A DNA stretch of 64,000 nt from Tamaricihabitans halophyticus (GTDB lineage: Bacteria > Actinomycetota > Actinomycetes > Mycobacteriales > Pseudonocardiaceae). Made by a program: the position numbers and the translations under genes. The DNA lies in NCBI RefSeq assembly GCF_004340875.1, contig NZ_SLXQ01000005.1:124001-188000 (forward strand), given 5' to 3'. This document shows, piece after piece, positions 1 to 8,008 of this stretch; position 1 is the first letter of the stretch; the number at the start of each line of letters is the position of its first letter. Below the pieces are notes generated by a model. It was given only the letters and a program-made list of their open reading frames with translations. It was not told the DNA's origin and made no database searches.

Positions 1-1
1 T

Positions 2-331
2 ACTCGAGTGCGCGACTGGGCCGATATCTACACGTTGATAGGGACCAGGAAGATCGATGGCGCAACCGCTCGCGCTGCGTTGGAATCCACGGCCGCCTTC
101 CGTGGAACAACGCTAATCCCGCTCTCGCGAACTGTTGGCGAACTGGTCGAGCTACGCAACTCGACCTACACTGCTTACCGTCGCAACCTCGGCCCTGACG
201 GCGAACCACTCCCGGAACGGTTCGGCGACACTGTCGCTGCCGTGATCGACTTCGCTGATCCGCTTCTGAGTATCGCCGACCTGGCAGGGTGTTGGAACCC
301 GGAAAGTCATCAATGGGAGAGGGATGCCTGA
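2..331 (+). CDS. AbiEii/AbiGii-type nucleotidyltransferase, C-terminal part (truncated by window edge)
   Basis: The reading frame is already open at the first bases, so the start lies outside the window and only about 109 codons are visible. The segment RDWADIYTL, then FRGTTLIPLSR, then YRRNLGPDGEPLPERF and VIDFADPLL resembles the C-terminal half of AbiEii-type nucleotidyltransferases, the toxin half of type IV toxin-antitoxin or abortive-infection pairs. The catalytic GS-x-DxD region would be upstream and cannot be checked. The gene converges on the next one, leaving 44 bp between the stops. The family call rests on recalled C-terminal patterns. Whether an antitoxin (AbiEi) sits upstream is unknown. 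Confidence 0.6.
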   Translation, partial: TRVRDWADIYTLIGTRKIDGATARAALESTAAFRGTTLIPLSRTVGELVELRNSTYTAYRRNLGPDGEPLPERFGDTVAAVIDFADPLLSIADLAGCWNPESHQWERDA

Positions 332-375
332 CGGGGCTGGGTCGCAGCCAAGCGATAGCCAGCACAGCGAATGGG

Positions 376-1185
376 CTACGGCGGGTTCAGGATGGTGAGC
401 ATCCTAGCCAGCTTCCAAGGTCGAGGTCCCCAGGCGAGGAGCTTTCCTGCCAGGATCGGTTTCGCTACTCCTTGCCGGCCAATGAGTACGAGCATGAGCG
501 CAGCGGGATCAGCGGAGACACGGGCGTCTACGTCAGCTTCCCGCCCCGTGTCGATCGTCAGTGAACCGCGATCGAGACGCAGCTGTGTGCGCTGACCGCC
601 ACGTAGCCGAAGTTCGATACGGGCCTGGAAGGACCCGGCTTTCTCCTGGTTCAGGAAAGCGGTGGGCGGTAACGCCGCGATCAGCGGCAGCAGGAACGCT
701 TCGAGCGCGAGCAACGCTTGGTGGCGCTGGATCGGCCACGGGAATCCTGTCGCTTTGGCGATGTCGTACCCGTGAATCAGGCATTCGTTGAGCAGGTGAC
801 CGGCCACAACGGACGGTGACAGCCGGATACCCTGCAGCCAATCCACGGTTGCGGCCGGCGGGTTCGATGCGATCTCGTCGAACTCGCCGGCAAGCGCGTC
901 GATGCGATCCGCGAGTGTGGCCGGATCCCGTTCGGTGTCCTCGGCAAGCAGCTTCGCGGTGGCCTTGGCGATGCCCGCCTTCGTCACGACGGCTTCCGGG
1001 ACCGTTCTTCCGGCGATGGCATCGGCATCGGCACGAAAGGAATGCGACAGGTGCGCCGCGACCTCGCCAGCCGTCCAGGTACCGACCGACGCCGCGTTGG
1101 TGTCCGGGATGTCGCGGACAAGCGCACCGAGAGTGGGGGCAACTTCCCGTAGCGCCGCACGAATCTGGCCCAGGGTTTCGGTCAT
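376..1185 (-). CDS. Maleylpyruvate isomerase-like / DinB-fold actinobacterial protein
   Basis: A protein of 269 residues starting at MTETLGQIRAALREV. The N-terminal half, with WTAGEVAAHLSHSFRADADAI, is the mycothiol-dependent maleylpyruvate isomerase N-terminal (DinB-like) four-helix domain, where the conserved His of AHLSH is a metal-ligand candidate. A second histidine pair sits in AGHLLNECLIHGYDIA. The C-terminal third resembles an SCP2/MDMPI C-terminal fold. The start is placed at ATG 1185 because it overlaps the stop of the TfoX-like gene by four bases (ATGA), which indicates translational coupling. The open frame continues upstream, but that part is the out-of-frame shadow of the TfoX-like gene. 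The actual substrate is unknown. Confidence 0.75.
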   Translation of the reverse strand: MTETLGQIRAALREVAPTLGALVRDIPDTNAASVGTWTAGEVAAHLSHSFRADADAIAGRTVPEAVVTKAGIAKATAKLLAEDTERDPATLADRIDALAGEFDEIASNPPAATVDWLQGIRLSPSVVAGHLLNECLIHGYDIAKATGFPWPIQRHQALLALEAFLLPLIAALPPTAFLNQEKAGSFQARIELRLRGGQRTQLRLDRGSLTIDTGREADVDARVSADPAALMLVLIGRQGVAKPILAGKLLAWGPRPWKLARMLTILNPP

Positions 1186-1523
1186 GGATTCGTTCCCGTA
1201 CCGGCAAGGGTTCGCGCCGTGGCGGTTCCGATGGCGATCCAGTTGGCCAGTTGCCGCTTGGTGCGCAGGTTCTCGCCGCCGACCTCGAGCCAGCCTCGGA
1301 TCGCCCGACCCTTCATCTCCATCGGCCGCGCGTTGGTGCTCGCCAGTAGCTGGTCGGCGCGTGCCGGATCTACCCGCACCATGAGGCCACCGTGGCTTGC
1401 CGCGACCGCCATCTTGCCGGCGACGAGGAAGGCGAGCCCGCCGAACATTCGCTTTTCGGTCACCGGTGACTCGTCCGCCAGCAGTTCGCGGACCCGGTCG
1501 GCAAGGTGTTCGTCGTAGGGCAC
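1182..1523 (-). CDS. TfoX N-terminal domain family protein
   Basis: A 113-residue protein consisting of a single TfoX_N domain. KRMFGGLAFLVAGKMAVA, then MVRVDP near the middle and RAIRGWLEV towards the C-terminus follow the family pattern. Stand-alone TfoX_N proteins in actinobacteria are mostly uncharacterised and there is no reason to assume a competence role. The gene is first in a two-gene minus-strand operon with the DinB-like gene (four-base overlap). It is divergent from an HxlR regulator 74 bp away, which is the most likely controller. Confidence 0.8.
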   Translation of the reverse strand: MPYDEHLADRVRELLADESPVTEKRMFGGLAFLVAGKMAVAASHGGLMVRVDPARADQLLASTNARPMEMKGRAIRGWLEVGGENLRTKRQLANWIAIGTATARTLAGTGTNP

Positions 1524-1572
1524 CGCAGCCTCCTACGTAGCCATTCTCGCGGCAGCCTAGATATATCAATCA

Positions 1573-1591
1573 CACTTGAAAATGTAAAGTG
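1573..1591. promoter_or_regulatory. Candidate HxlR operator in the tfoX-like/hxlR divergent promoter
   Basis: The AT-rich 74-bp gap between the divergent genes holds an inverted repeat, CACTT (1573-1577) and AAGTG (1587-1591), separated by nine bases. HxlR regulators commonly bind such spaced short dyads next to their own gene. This one ends immediately before the ATG at 1598 and overlaps the alternative GTG at 1589, so binding would block initiation of the regulator gene. The assignment is inferred from position. Confidence 0.4.
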
Positions 1592-1597
1592 GACGGT

Positions 1598-2254
1598 ATG
1601 AGTCGAAGCTATGGCCAGTACTGCGGGCTCGCCAGGGCACTCGATGTTCTTGGTGACCGGTGGACGCTGCTGGTCGTCCGCCAACTGTTGCTCGCGCCCG
1701 CCCGCTACCGCGAGCTGCTCGACGGGCTGCCCGGTGTGGCCACCAACCTGCTTGCCGACCGGCTTCGCAGCCTGGAGACGGCCGGCGTGATCGAGCGGCG
1801 ACTGGCCGGGCAGGGCAACGCCGTGGTCTACGCCCTGACCGCATGGGGCGCCGAACTGCGCGAGCCCATCGAGAGCCTCATCCGCTGGTCCGCGCCACTC
1901 ATGGTGCACGGTCCTGGCAACGACCAGTTCCGCGCCGATTGGTTGGTCCTGCCCCTGCGGGCACTTCTGGACGGCAAGCCAGCCGCACCGCACCGGTCAT
2001 CAACAGTGGGAGTCGCGGTCGACGATCAGCTATTCGAACTGCGCGCGACGCGCTCGGGAATCGAGGTGCTTGCGTATGACGGTGGCAACCTGGACGCCGT
2101 CATACGAGCAGATGGCGCGATCATTCTCGGTCTGGCGGCGGGCGCGCTCACCCTTGACGATGCTAGACAACTGGTTGAGCTCGACGGCGATGAAGCGGCC
2201 GTGCGAGCCATCTTCAACGCCCGACGAGCCCGCCCCGTGAACCGGACTCGGTAG
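1598..2254 (+). CDS. HxlR-family winged-helix regulator with C-terminal SCP2-like domain
   Basis: A 218-residue protein. Residues 1-100 are the HxlR winged helix: RSYGQYCGLARALDVLGDRWTLLVVR, with RYRELLDGLPGVATNLLADRL as the recognition region and then a VIERR wing. Cys near position 7 is the usual redox-sensing position of some HxlR proteins, but that role is not shown here. The C-terminal half (from about residue 125) looks like an SCP2/sterol-carrier-type domain, a common actinobacterial extension. The start at ATG 1598 gives the typical MSRSYGQYC N-terminus; GTG 1589 is an in-frame alternative. It is divergent from the TfoX-like operon and probably autoregulated. Confidence 0.8.
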   Translation: MSRSYGQYCGLARALDVLGDRWTLLVVRQLLLAPARYRELLDGLPGVATNLLADRLRSLETAGVIERRLAGQGNAVVYALTAWGAELREPIESLIRWSAPLMVHGPGNDQFRADWLVLPLRALLDGKPAAPHRSSTVGVAVDDQLFELRATRSGIEVLAYDGGNLDAVIRADGAIILGLAAGALTLDDARQLVELDGDEAAVRAIFNARRARPVNRTR

Positions 2255-2273
2255 CCCATGTGGTTCCCATGCG

Positions 2274-3159
2274 TCAGGCAGGGGTGAGTACGGTTTTGCC
2301 GGCAAGATCGCCCGCGACGGCCGCATCGTGGATGGCGGCGAGCTCGGTGAGTGGCCTGCGTGCGGCCACGTTGATGCGTAGTTCGCCGCGGTCGACGCGA
2401 GTGACCAGTTCGGCGAGCTGATCAGCCTTGCTGAGCAAGAAGACACTCGCTGTGCGGATATCGCGGCCGGGATTCTCCGGCGGCGCAGTGGTGGTGCTGA
2501 GCAGCACGCCGCCGTCGCGGACGAGTTCGGCGAGCGCCGCCGTGTCTGCTTCGCTGGTCCGGACGAGGTTGAGCACCACATCGAACGGCTGGCCAGCCAC
2601 GGTCAGCGCGCTGGCCTGATGATCGAGATGGCCTACCACCTTGTCGGCGCCGTCGGCGCGTAGCCGCTCCGCATGACGCTCGCTCGCGACAGCCGTGACG
2701 TGCGCGCCCTGCTGGTGTGCCAGTTGCACGGCGAATCCGCCGACCGCGCCGCCGGCGCCGTTGATCAACACGGTCTGTCCCGCCCGTAGTTCGGCGTGGT
2801 CGAACAGGGCCTGCCAGGCGGTCAGTCCGCCGACCGGCAATGCGGCGGCATCGGCCAGCTCGACCGTGCGCGGCGCGACCGCCAGTGCGTTCGCGGGGGC
2901 GAGTACGTAGTCGGCGGCGGCACCGCTGGTGTCCATCGGCAGGAACGCCACAACCTCCGTACCTGTCTGCCAGCCCTCGACCCCGTCACCGAGCTCCGCG
3001 ATCGTGCCGGCGACGTCGATGCCCGGGATATGCGGGAACCGCAGTTGCCGCGACCTTCACCAGCACCTGCCCCTGGTCGGGAACTGGCCGTTCGGCCTCC
3101 TCATAGACCAGTACATCACTGCCTTCGGCAAAATTATTTCGATACCGAAGTAATTTCAG
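2274..3159 (-). pseudogene. Degraded NADP-dependent (MDR, quinone reductase-like) oxidoreductase
   Basis: Two pieces of one zinc-independent MDR oxidoreductase lie in different frames. The N-terminal piece contains DVLVYEEAERPVPDQGQVLVKVAAT. The rest continues in another frame from RFPHIPGIDVAGTIAEL through LINGAGGAVGGFAVQLAHQ (Rossmann motif) to the C-terminus at 2274. At the junction (about 3040-3050) roughly 15-17 family-typical residues between the VAAT and FPHIPGIDVAGT segments are absent, so this is an internal deletion that shifts frame rather than a single-base error. No good start codon is visible where the N-terminus should begin (CTG near 3159). An ATG at 2951 could produce a 225-residue C-terminal fragment lacking the GroES-like domain. 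The upstream operator-like dyads are intact. Confidence 0.8.
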
Positions 3160-3229
3160 GATAGTTTGCTTCGATGTCGAAACAAGTGAGTGAACAATGA
3201 TATGCGTCACTAAGCTTCGAAGTCGAAGC
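3136..3229. promoter_or_regulatory. Three operator-like dyads upstream of the degraded oxidoreductase
   Basis: This unusually AT-rich stretch carries three related inverted repeats of the form CTTCGA-NN-TCGAAG. One is imperfect (3136-3151), one nearly perfect (3168-3183) and one perfect, GCTTCGAAGTCGAAGC (3214-3229). Their starts are 32 and 46 bp apart. They look like binding sites for a dimeric repressor of the oxidoreductase promoter, but the cognate protein is not obvious: the nearest regulators are the HxlR at 1598 and the GntR at 3944. Confidence 0.5.
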
Positions 3230-3245
3230 AATCAGCGGTGCTTGC

Positions 3246-3944
3246 TCAATCCCCTTCGGGGAGGTTCCCGAGTGCCGTGTGCGCGGCCATCATGATGTGT
3301 TCGGCGCACAACCGGGATGCGCGAGCCGCGTTGCGCCGCTGGATCGCTTCCACGATCTCGCGCAGTTCCGCGACAACGTCGACCAGTCGCCCCGGTTGGG
3401 ACAGCGAGGTCACCCGCAGCATCTGCACGCGCGCCTGGATGCCCTCGAGTATCTGTTGCAGCGGCGCGCTGGCCGCCCCTTCGACAAGTACCCGGTAGAA
3501 CCCGGACTTCGCGGTCAGCACGGAATGTATCTCGTCGCTGGTATTCACCACATGCTCGTACTCGTCAACCGCCGCGACGAGACGCGCGACCTGCTCGTCG
3601 GTCGCGCGCTCGACGAAGCGTCGTACGATGAGCGATTCGAGTGAGGCCCGTACCTCGTAGAGATCGACCGCCTCGTGCCGGGAAGGAGCGCTCACCCGCG
3701 CACCCTTCTGCGGGACGACCGTCACCAGCCCTTCGGAGGCGAGCTCGCGGATCGCCTCGCGGATCGTCGTCCGGGAGACCCCGAGCCATTCGATGAGTTC
3801 GCGTTCCACCAGGCGCTGGCCGGGTTTCAGCCGGAACTCCATGATCGCCTGGCGCAGGGCATCGATCACCTGCTCGCGTAGCGGTGCGGCGACCCGCGCA
3901 ACGGAAGTGAGCTGGGTTTGGCCATCGCCTGCGGCCGTCGTCAT
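3246..3944 (-). CDS. GntR-family regulator, FadR/FCD subfamily
   Basis: A 232-residue protein. The N-terminal winged helix (about residues 15-80) reads LREQVIDALRQAIMEFRLKPG, then ERELIEWLGVSRTTIREAIREL, then LVTVVPQKGARV. The all-helical FCD effector domain follows, with the conserved DLYEVRASLES and later histidine (AEHIMMAAH), expected to bind a carboxylic acid through a metal. It is the last gene of the minus-strand run MFS-SDR-cupin-GntR, with a 55-bp gap after the cupin gene. It is the best candidate to bind the palindrome between the MFS and TRAP genes. ATG 3944 was chosen; GTG 3953 is three codons upstream. Confidence 0.88.
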   Translation of the reverse strand: MTTAAGDGQTQLTSVARVAAPLREQVIDALRQAIMEFRLKPGQRLVERELIEWLGVSRTTIREAIRELASEGLVTVVPQKGARVSAPSRHEAVDLYEVRASLESLIVRRFVERATDEQVARLVAAVDEYEHVVNTSDEIHSVLTAKSGFYRVLVEGAASAPLQQILEGIQARVQMLRVTSLSQPGRLVDVVAELREIVEAIQRRNAARASRLCAEHIMMAAHTALGNLPEGD

Positions 3945-3999
3945 GGCTGACACTCTAGGTCTCCCGTTCTTCGGTTGGCAGCGGACCTCACCCAGTGGG

Positions 4000-4401
4000 T
4001 CAGCGAGCGCCCTCCTCGGCAACCGCCCCGTACTCCTCGTCCGTGACCGGCACCTCCCAGATGGTCTCGCCCAGCGAGATCGCGGTGTGCACCATAAAGC
4101 TGTCCGGTGCCGCGCCATGCCAATGCCGTTCGCCCGGCGGCACCCATACCGTGTCTCCCGCGCGCAGGACGACCACCGGGCCACCTTCGCTCTGCACGAG
4201 GCCGCGGCCGGCAACTACCTGAAGGATCTGCCCCTTCTCGTGTGAGTGCCAGTGCGTCCTGGCGCCCGGGGTGAAATCGACCGTGTTGATCACGACGCCG
4301 TCGGTCGCGGGCATCGTGACGTACGGGAAGGCATCGCCGGTGAACTGCGAGCCGGGCTTACCTGCCGTGCCGAGTTGCTGCCGGGGCGGAATATGGATCA
4401 T
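4000..4401 (-). CDS. Small cupin-domain protein
   Basis: A 133-residue single-domain cupin. Motif 1 is visible as THWHSHEKGQILQVVAGRG (the His-x-His, Glu-position and Gly pattern) and motif 2 as GDTVWVPPGERHWHGAAP, so a metal-binding double-stranded beta-helix is expected. The start at 4401 is supported by GGAG about eight bases upstream; a longer open frame exists but would read through the SDR-cupin gap. Small cupins of this type in catabolic operons include carboxymuconolactone-like and dioxygenase-like proteins, and the substrate cannot be told from sequence. It sits between the SDR (82 bp upstream) and GntR genes. Confidence 0.82.
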   Translation of the reverse strand: MIHIPPRQQLGTAGKPGSQFTGDAFPYVTMPATDGVVINTVDFTPGARTHWHSHEKGQILQVVAGRGLVQSEGGPVVVLRAGDTVWVPPGERHWHGAAPDSFMVHTAISLGETIWEVPVTDEEYGAVAEEGAR

Positions 4402-4483
4402 CGAAACTCCTTTGCTGTCTGCGTCACGCGTCGACTGCCTGAGTTGTCCTGCTGTTGTGCTGCCCGCGCCGAGTAGCGCGAGG

Positions 4484-5332
4484 CTAGCGGTCCCAACCTT
4501 GGTAAAGCGGCGCGTCCACGGCCTCGGTGTCCCACGCGCCCGCGCCACCGGAGGGCCGCACGGTGTTCACCACCGAGGCACCACCGTCGGCGGCAACCAG
4601 CTGTCCGGTCAGATACGAGCTGTCCTCGGAAAGCAGGAAGGCGACCACGCCCGCGATCTCCTCCGCTTGTCCCGCGCGCCGCAGCGGTGCGGTGGAGGCG
4701 CGCTGCGCCATATCGTTCTTCCCGCCGGTTGCCGATGCGGCATCGCGGAAGAGTTCGGTCGGCACGATCCCGGGCGCGACGGCGTTGACCCGGATGCCGA
4801 GCGGTCCACCGTAGACGGCCGCCGAGCGAACCAGCCCGGTGACGGCGTGCTTGGAAACCTGGTACGGCACCAGATCTGCCGCACCGGTGAGGCTCGCGAT
4901 GGATGCCGTGAGCGCGATCGTCCCGCGCTCACCGGTGCTGCGCCAGTGCCGGAACGCCGCGCGTAGCCCGAGTAGCGGACCACGCACGTTCACCGCCATC
5001 ACCCGCTCGAAGTCGGCGACGTCCAGGTCCGGCAGGGTGGCGAAACTGCCGAAGATGCCGGCGTTGAGGTGATGCAGATCGACCCGGCCGAAGGTGTCGA
5101 CGCCGGCACGTAGGTAAGCATCCACATCGGCTTCGCTGGAGACATCACCGCCGACCGCGATCGAGCGAGTTGGCAGCTCCTCGGCAAGCGCGGCTACCGC
5201 GTCCGCGTCGATATCGACCGCGACGACGTTCGCTCCTTCCTCGGCGAGCCGTCGCGCGGAGGCTCGCCCCAACCCCGAGGCCGCGCCCGTGACGACGGCT
5301 ACCTTCCCCGCGAACCGTCCTACCGTGCTCAT
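4484..5332 (-). CDS. SDR-family NAD(P)-dependent oxidoreductase
   Basis: A classical short-chain dehydrogenase/reductase of 282 residues. The cofactor motif TGAASGLG is near residue 16. VAVDID at the end of strand 2 has an acidic residue, suggesting NAD(H) rather than NADP(H). NAG follows, then a serine in ALTASIASLTG and the catalytic YQVSK. The C-terminus has the usual SSYLTGQLVAADGG followed by an extra 25-residue tail. It is preceded by the MFS transporter gene (41-bp gap) and followed by the cupin gene, so it probably oxidises or reduces a substrate imported by the MFS protein. Confidence 0.9.
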   Translation of the reverse strand: MSTVGRFAGKVAVVTGAASGLGRASARRLAEEGANVVAVDIDADAVAALAEELPTRSIAVGGDVSSEADVDAYLRAGVDTFGRVDLHHLNAGIFGSFATLPDLDVADFERVMAVNVRGPLLGLRAAFRHWRSTGERGTIALTASIASLTGAADLVPYQVSKHAVTGLVRSAAVYGGPLGIRVNAVAPGIVPTELFRDAASATGGKNDMAQRASTAPLRRAGQAEEIAGVVAFLLSEDSSYLTGQLVAADGGASVVNTVRPSGGAGAWDTEAVDAPLYQGWDR

Positions 5333-5373
5333 TACCGTGTCTCCTTGGTGTTGGCTTCACATGGATCCGCGGG

Positions 5374-6744
5374 TCACGGCTTGCCGGCCGGTGCTCCGCG
5401 GGAACCCGGTCGGTGCTGCGCGACCGCGTCGGTACTGGTGAGATCGCGGTCCTTGGTCTCGGGCAGCCAGCGGAACAGCACGGGCAGCGCGAGGAGTGAG
5501 ACGGCGACGAGGTAACCGGCCGGTGCGACGGCACTGCCGGTCGATGCCGCGAGCCAGGCGGCGATATAGGGGCCAGGGCCGGAGAAGATGACATTCGCGA
5601 AGTTGAACCCGAAGGCACTACCGCTTGCCCGCGAGGTCGAGGGGAACAGCTCCACCATCAGGACGACGGTGGATACGCTCACCATCGCCTGGAACAGTCC
5701 GAGCACCACCAGCCCGAACACGATCAGGATCGCCTGGCCGGTCGCGAGTAGCGCGAACACCGGAACCAGGGTGAGCACAAAGCCCAGGGTGCCAACGAGA
5801 TTGACGCTGCGGCGCCCGAACCGGTCGATCGCGAATCCCGCGGCGACGCATAGTCCAATGTAGATCGCTAGGGCGATGGCGATCAGCGTGAGTGCATCGG
5901 CACGTTCCAAGCCGACCGAAACGGTCAGAAGGTTCACCGCGTAGGTTCCGAGGTAGTAGTAGCCGATGCCCTGTACGGCGCCGATCGCGAGCGTCAGTAG
6001 CACCGGACGGCGGTCCCGGACGATCTTGCGCCAGAGCGGCGACCGGTCGATCTCCTGTTCCTGTTTGATGTGCTCGAAGACCGGGGTGTCCTCGAGCTTG
6101 AGCCGCAGGTAGAGACCTGCCAGCGCGAGTGGGGCGCTGAGGATGAACGGCAGTCGCCAGCCCCAGGAGTTCAGCGCCTCCGTTGACAAGCTCGTGGTGA
6201 GCCAGAGCGCGAGCAGGCTGGCAGACAGCAGCGCGGCGGCTGAGGACGCCGAGTTGATGCTGCCGAAACGACCACGCTGGTGTTTGGGTGCGCTCTCCAC
6301 CATGAAGGCATTGGCACTGGTCGCCTCACCGCCAGTGGAAATGCCCTGCAGGCACCGCATCAGCACGAGCAGGATGGGCGCCCAGATACCGATCTGCGCG
6401 TAGGTTGGCAGCAGGCCGATCATCGTCGTGCCGAATCCCATCAGCAACACGGCGATGGACAGCGCGACGCGGCGGCCGTACTTGTCGCCGATGGGGCCGA
6501 GAATGAACCCGCCAAGCGGGCGAAACACGAACCCTACGGCGAAAACGCCGAGTGCGGAGAGCAAACCGACGGCGGGCGAGGAGTCAGCGAAGAACTGTGC
6601 TCCGATGGTGGTCGCGAAGAAGCCATACAGGCCCCAGTCGAACCACTCCATGAAGTTGCCGATCCCGACGGCGGTGGCGACCCTGCGCATATCGCGCTGA
6701 GGCGGTGCTGACGGGGAGCCACCCGACTCGAGCGACTTCGACAT
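5374..6744 (-). CDS. MFS transporter, metabolite:H+ symporter (MHS) type
   Basis: A 456-residue polytopic membrane protein with about 12 predicted helices. The loop 2-3 motif in RPLGGFILGPIGDKYGRR is typical of the MHS group (ShiA, ProP, KgtP and relatives), proton-coupled importers of organic acids or compatible solutes. The N-terminus with GNFMEWFDWGLYGFFATTIG also fits the group. It is the first gene of the minus-strand operon continuing into SDR, cupin and GntR. Its promoter faces the TRAP transporter promoter across 241 bp. Finding two unrelated carboxylate-type uptake systems face to face suggests a shared acidic substrate. Confidence 0.9.
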   Translation of the reverse strand: MSKSLESGGSPSAPPQRDMRRVATAVGIGNFMEWFDWGLYGFFATTIGAQFFADSSPAVGLLSALGVFAVGFVFRPLGGFILGPIGDKYGRRVALSIAVLLMGFGTTMIGLLPTYAQIGIWAPILLVLMRCLQGISTGGEATSANAFMVESAPKHQRGRFGSINSASSAAALLSASLLALWLTTSLSTEALNSWGWRLPFILSAPLALAGLYLRLKLEDTPVFEHIKQEQEIDRSPLWRKIVRDRRPVLLTLAIGAVQGIGYYYLGTYAVNLLTVSVGLERADALTLIAIALAIYIGLCVAAGFAIDRFGRRSVNLVGTLGFVLTLVPVFALLATGQAILIVFGLVVLGLFQAMVSVSTVVLMVELFPSTSRASGSAFGFNFANVIFSGPGPYIAAWLAASTGSAVAPAGYLVAVSLLALPVLFRWLPETKDRDLTSTDAVAQHRPGSRGAPAGKP

Positions 6745-6985
6745 GAGAAGCCTCCTTGATCCTCGTTGCGGCGCGGATCGTATGACAATCTATAGGTCGG
6801 GTCAATCATCGCCGAGGTCCTTGCTTAGGGTGCCCTCTCGTTTCCTTAGCGCTATGAACTGCGAGTATGTGGATCACTGCGGCTCGTCTTGACTTAACGA
6901 TCGGTGCGAGAGCATTGCATGATGTCATATCATATGACAATAATGCGGTCCGGCTTTTCGGCGGCGAGAAGGAGAAACGACGACG
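6745..6985. promoter_or_regulatory. Divergent MFS/TRAP promoter region with perfect palindrome
   Basis: The 241-bp region between the divergent operons has AT-rich stretches. It contains a perfect 17-bp palindrome, TGTCATAT-C-ATATGACA (6923-6939), ending 46 bp before the dctP start. The half-site TATGACAAT recurs at 6781-6789, close to the MFS start at 6744. The symmetry and length suit a GntR-family dimer, and the nearest GntR gene is the last gene of the MFS operon. No other open frame here looks coding. Confidence 0.6.
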
Positions 6986-8008
6986 ATGTTCGGACCCCGA
7001 AACCGGCGCCGCATGGTGCCGATGCTCGCGACCGTCGTCGTCGCCTCGATCGTGCTGAGCGGCTGCCTCTCGCCCGGTGGCGGCGCCGTATCCGAAGACG
7101 GCAAGGTGACGCTGCGGCTGGCGACCACGCAGACTCGGGACAGTCCGGAAAACATCGGGCTGTGGCGGATGATCGAACGCCTCGAGCGGGACGCGCCGTG
7201 GATCACGATCGACTATGTCGGTGGACCGGAAACCATCGAACCGAACGATGCGGCGGAGAACGTGCAGAGCGGCGCGCTGGACATGGCAAGCGTATCGAGC
7301 GCGTACTACACGCAGATCCTGCCAGAGGCCGAGGTTTTCGACCTGACACCCAATGATCCCGCCGTCGACAGGGAATCCGGTGCGCTCGAGCTGATCAACT
7401 CCTGGCACGAGGAAGTCGGTCTGCATGTGCTGGGCGTGACCATCGCGGAGATGGCATACATGCTGCATTTCGGGTCCCGCTGGAGCGAGATCGACATCAC
7501 CGAACCCGACCTGACGGGCTGGCTGATGCGCGGCGGTCCAACCCAGCAGCCGATGCTCGAGGCGCTGGGTGCCGAGGTGGTGAACATGCCGGTCGGCGAG
7601 ATCTATACGGCGATGGAGCGCGGCACGATTGACGGTTTCGCGGCCGGCAACAGCGGCATGTATGACCTGGGGATCGCCGAGCCGATCAAAGCGTCCTATA
7701 TGGCCCCGTATCTGACCATCCGATACCCACTACTGATGAATCTGCAGACCTGGCTCACCCTCGATGAGCGCACCCGCGAAGCGCTCAGCACCGCGATGGC
7801 GGAACTCGAGCGGTCGTTGCCGGATATCTACCGGCCGGTGATCGAAGGCGAGTACCAGCGCTGGGCCGAGGACGGTAAGGAACTGCTCGAGCCCACCGAA
7901 GGCGATGTCGACCGGTTCCAGGCACGAGCCAGAGACATCGGGTGGGAGCTACTCGTAGCGCGCACGCCGCGCGCGGCCGAGGTTCGCGAACTCTATGAGG
8001 TGCGATGA
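6986..8008 (+). CDS. dctP: TRAP transporter substrate-binding lipoprotein (DctP family)
   Basis: A 340-residue protein with a lipoprotein signal peptide: arginines at the N-terminus, a hydrophobic core and the lipobox LSGC with Cys27 as the lipidated residue. The mature part follows the DctP fold. RLATTQTRDSPENIGLWRM is the first strand-helix unit, and GWLMRGGPTQQPMLEALGAEVVNMP matches the family region carrying the carboxylate-binding Arg. It captures an organic acid outside the membrane for the two permease subunits encoded next, with a four-base overlap into dctQ. Confidence 0.92.
   Translation: MFGPRNRRRMVPMLATVVVASIVLSGCLSPGGGAVSEDGKVTLRLATTQTRDSPENIGLWRMIERLERDAPWITIDYVGGPETIEPNDAAENVQSGALDMASVSSAYYTQILPEAEVFDLTPNDPAVDRESGALELINSWHEEVGLHVLGVTIAEMAYMLHFGSRWSEIDITEPDLTGWLMRGGPTQQPMLEALGAEVVNMPVGEIYTAMERGTIDGFAAGNSGMYDLGIAEPIKASYMAPYLTIRYPLLMNLQTWLTLDERTREALSTAMAELERSLPDIYRPVIEGEYQRWAEDGKELLEPTEGDVDRFQARARDIGWELLVARTPRAAEVRELYEVR

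Noticed and set aside
376-1569. 397-codon frame as a single protein
   Set aside because: Its first about 128 codons overlap the TfoX-like gene in another frame and look random. The real gene starts at ATG 1185.
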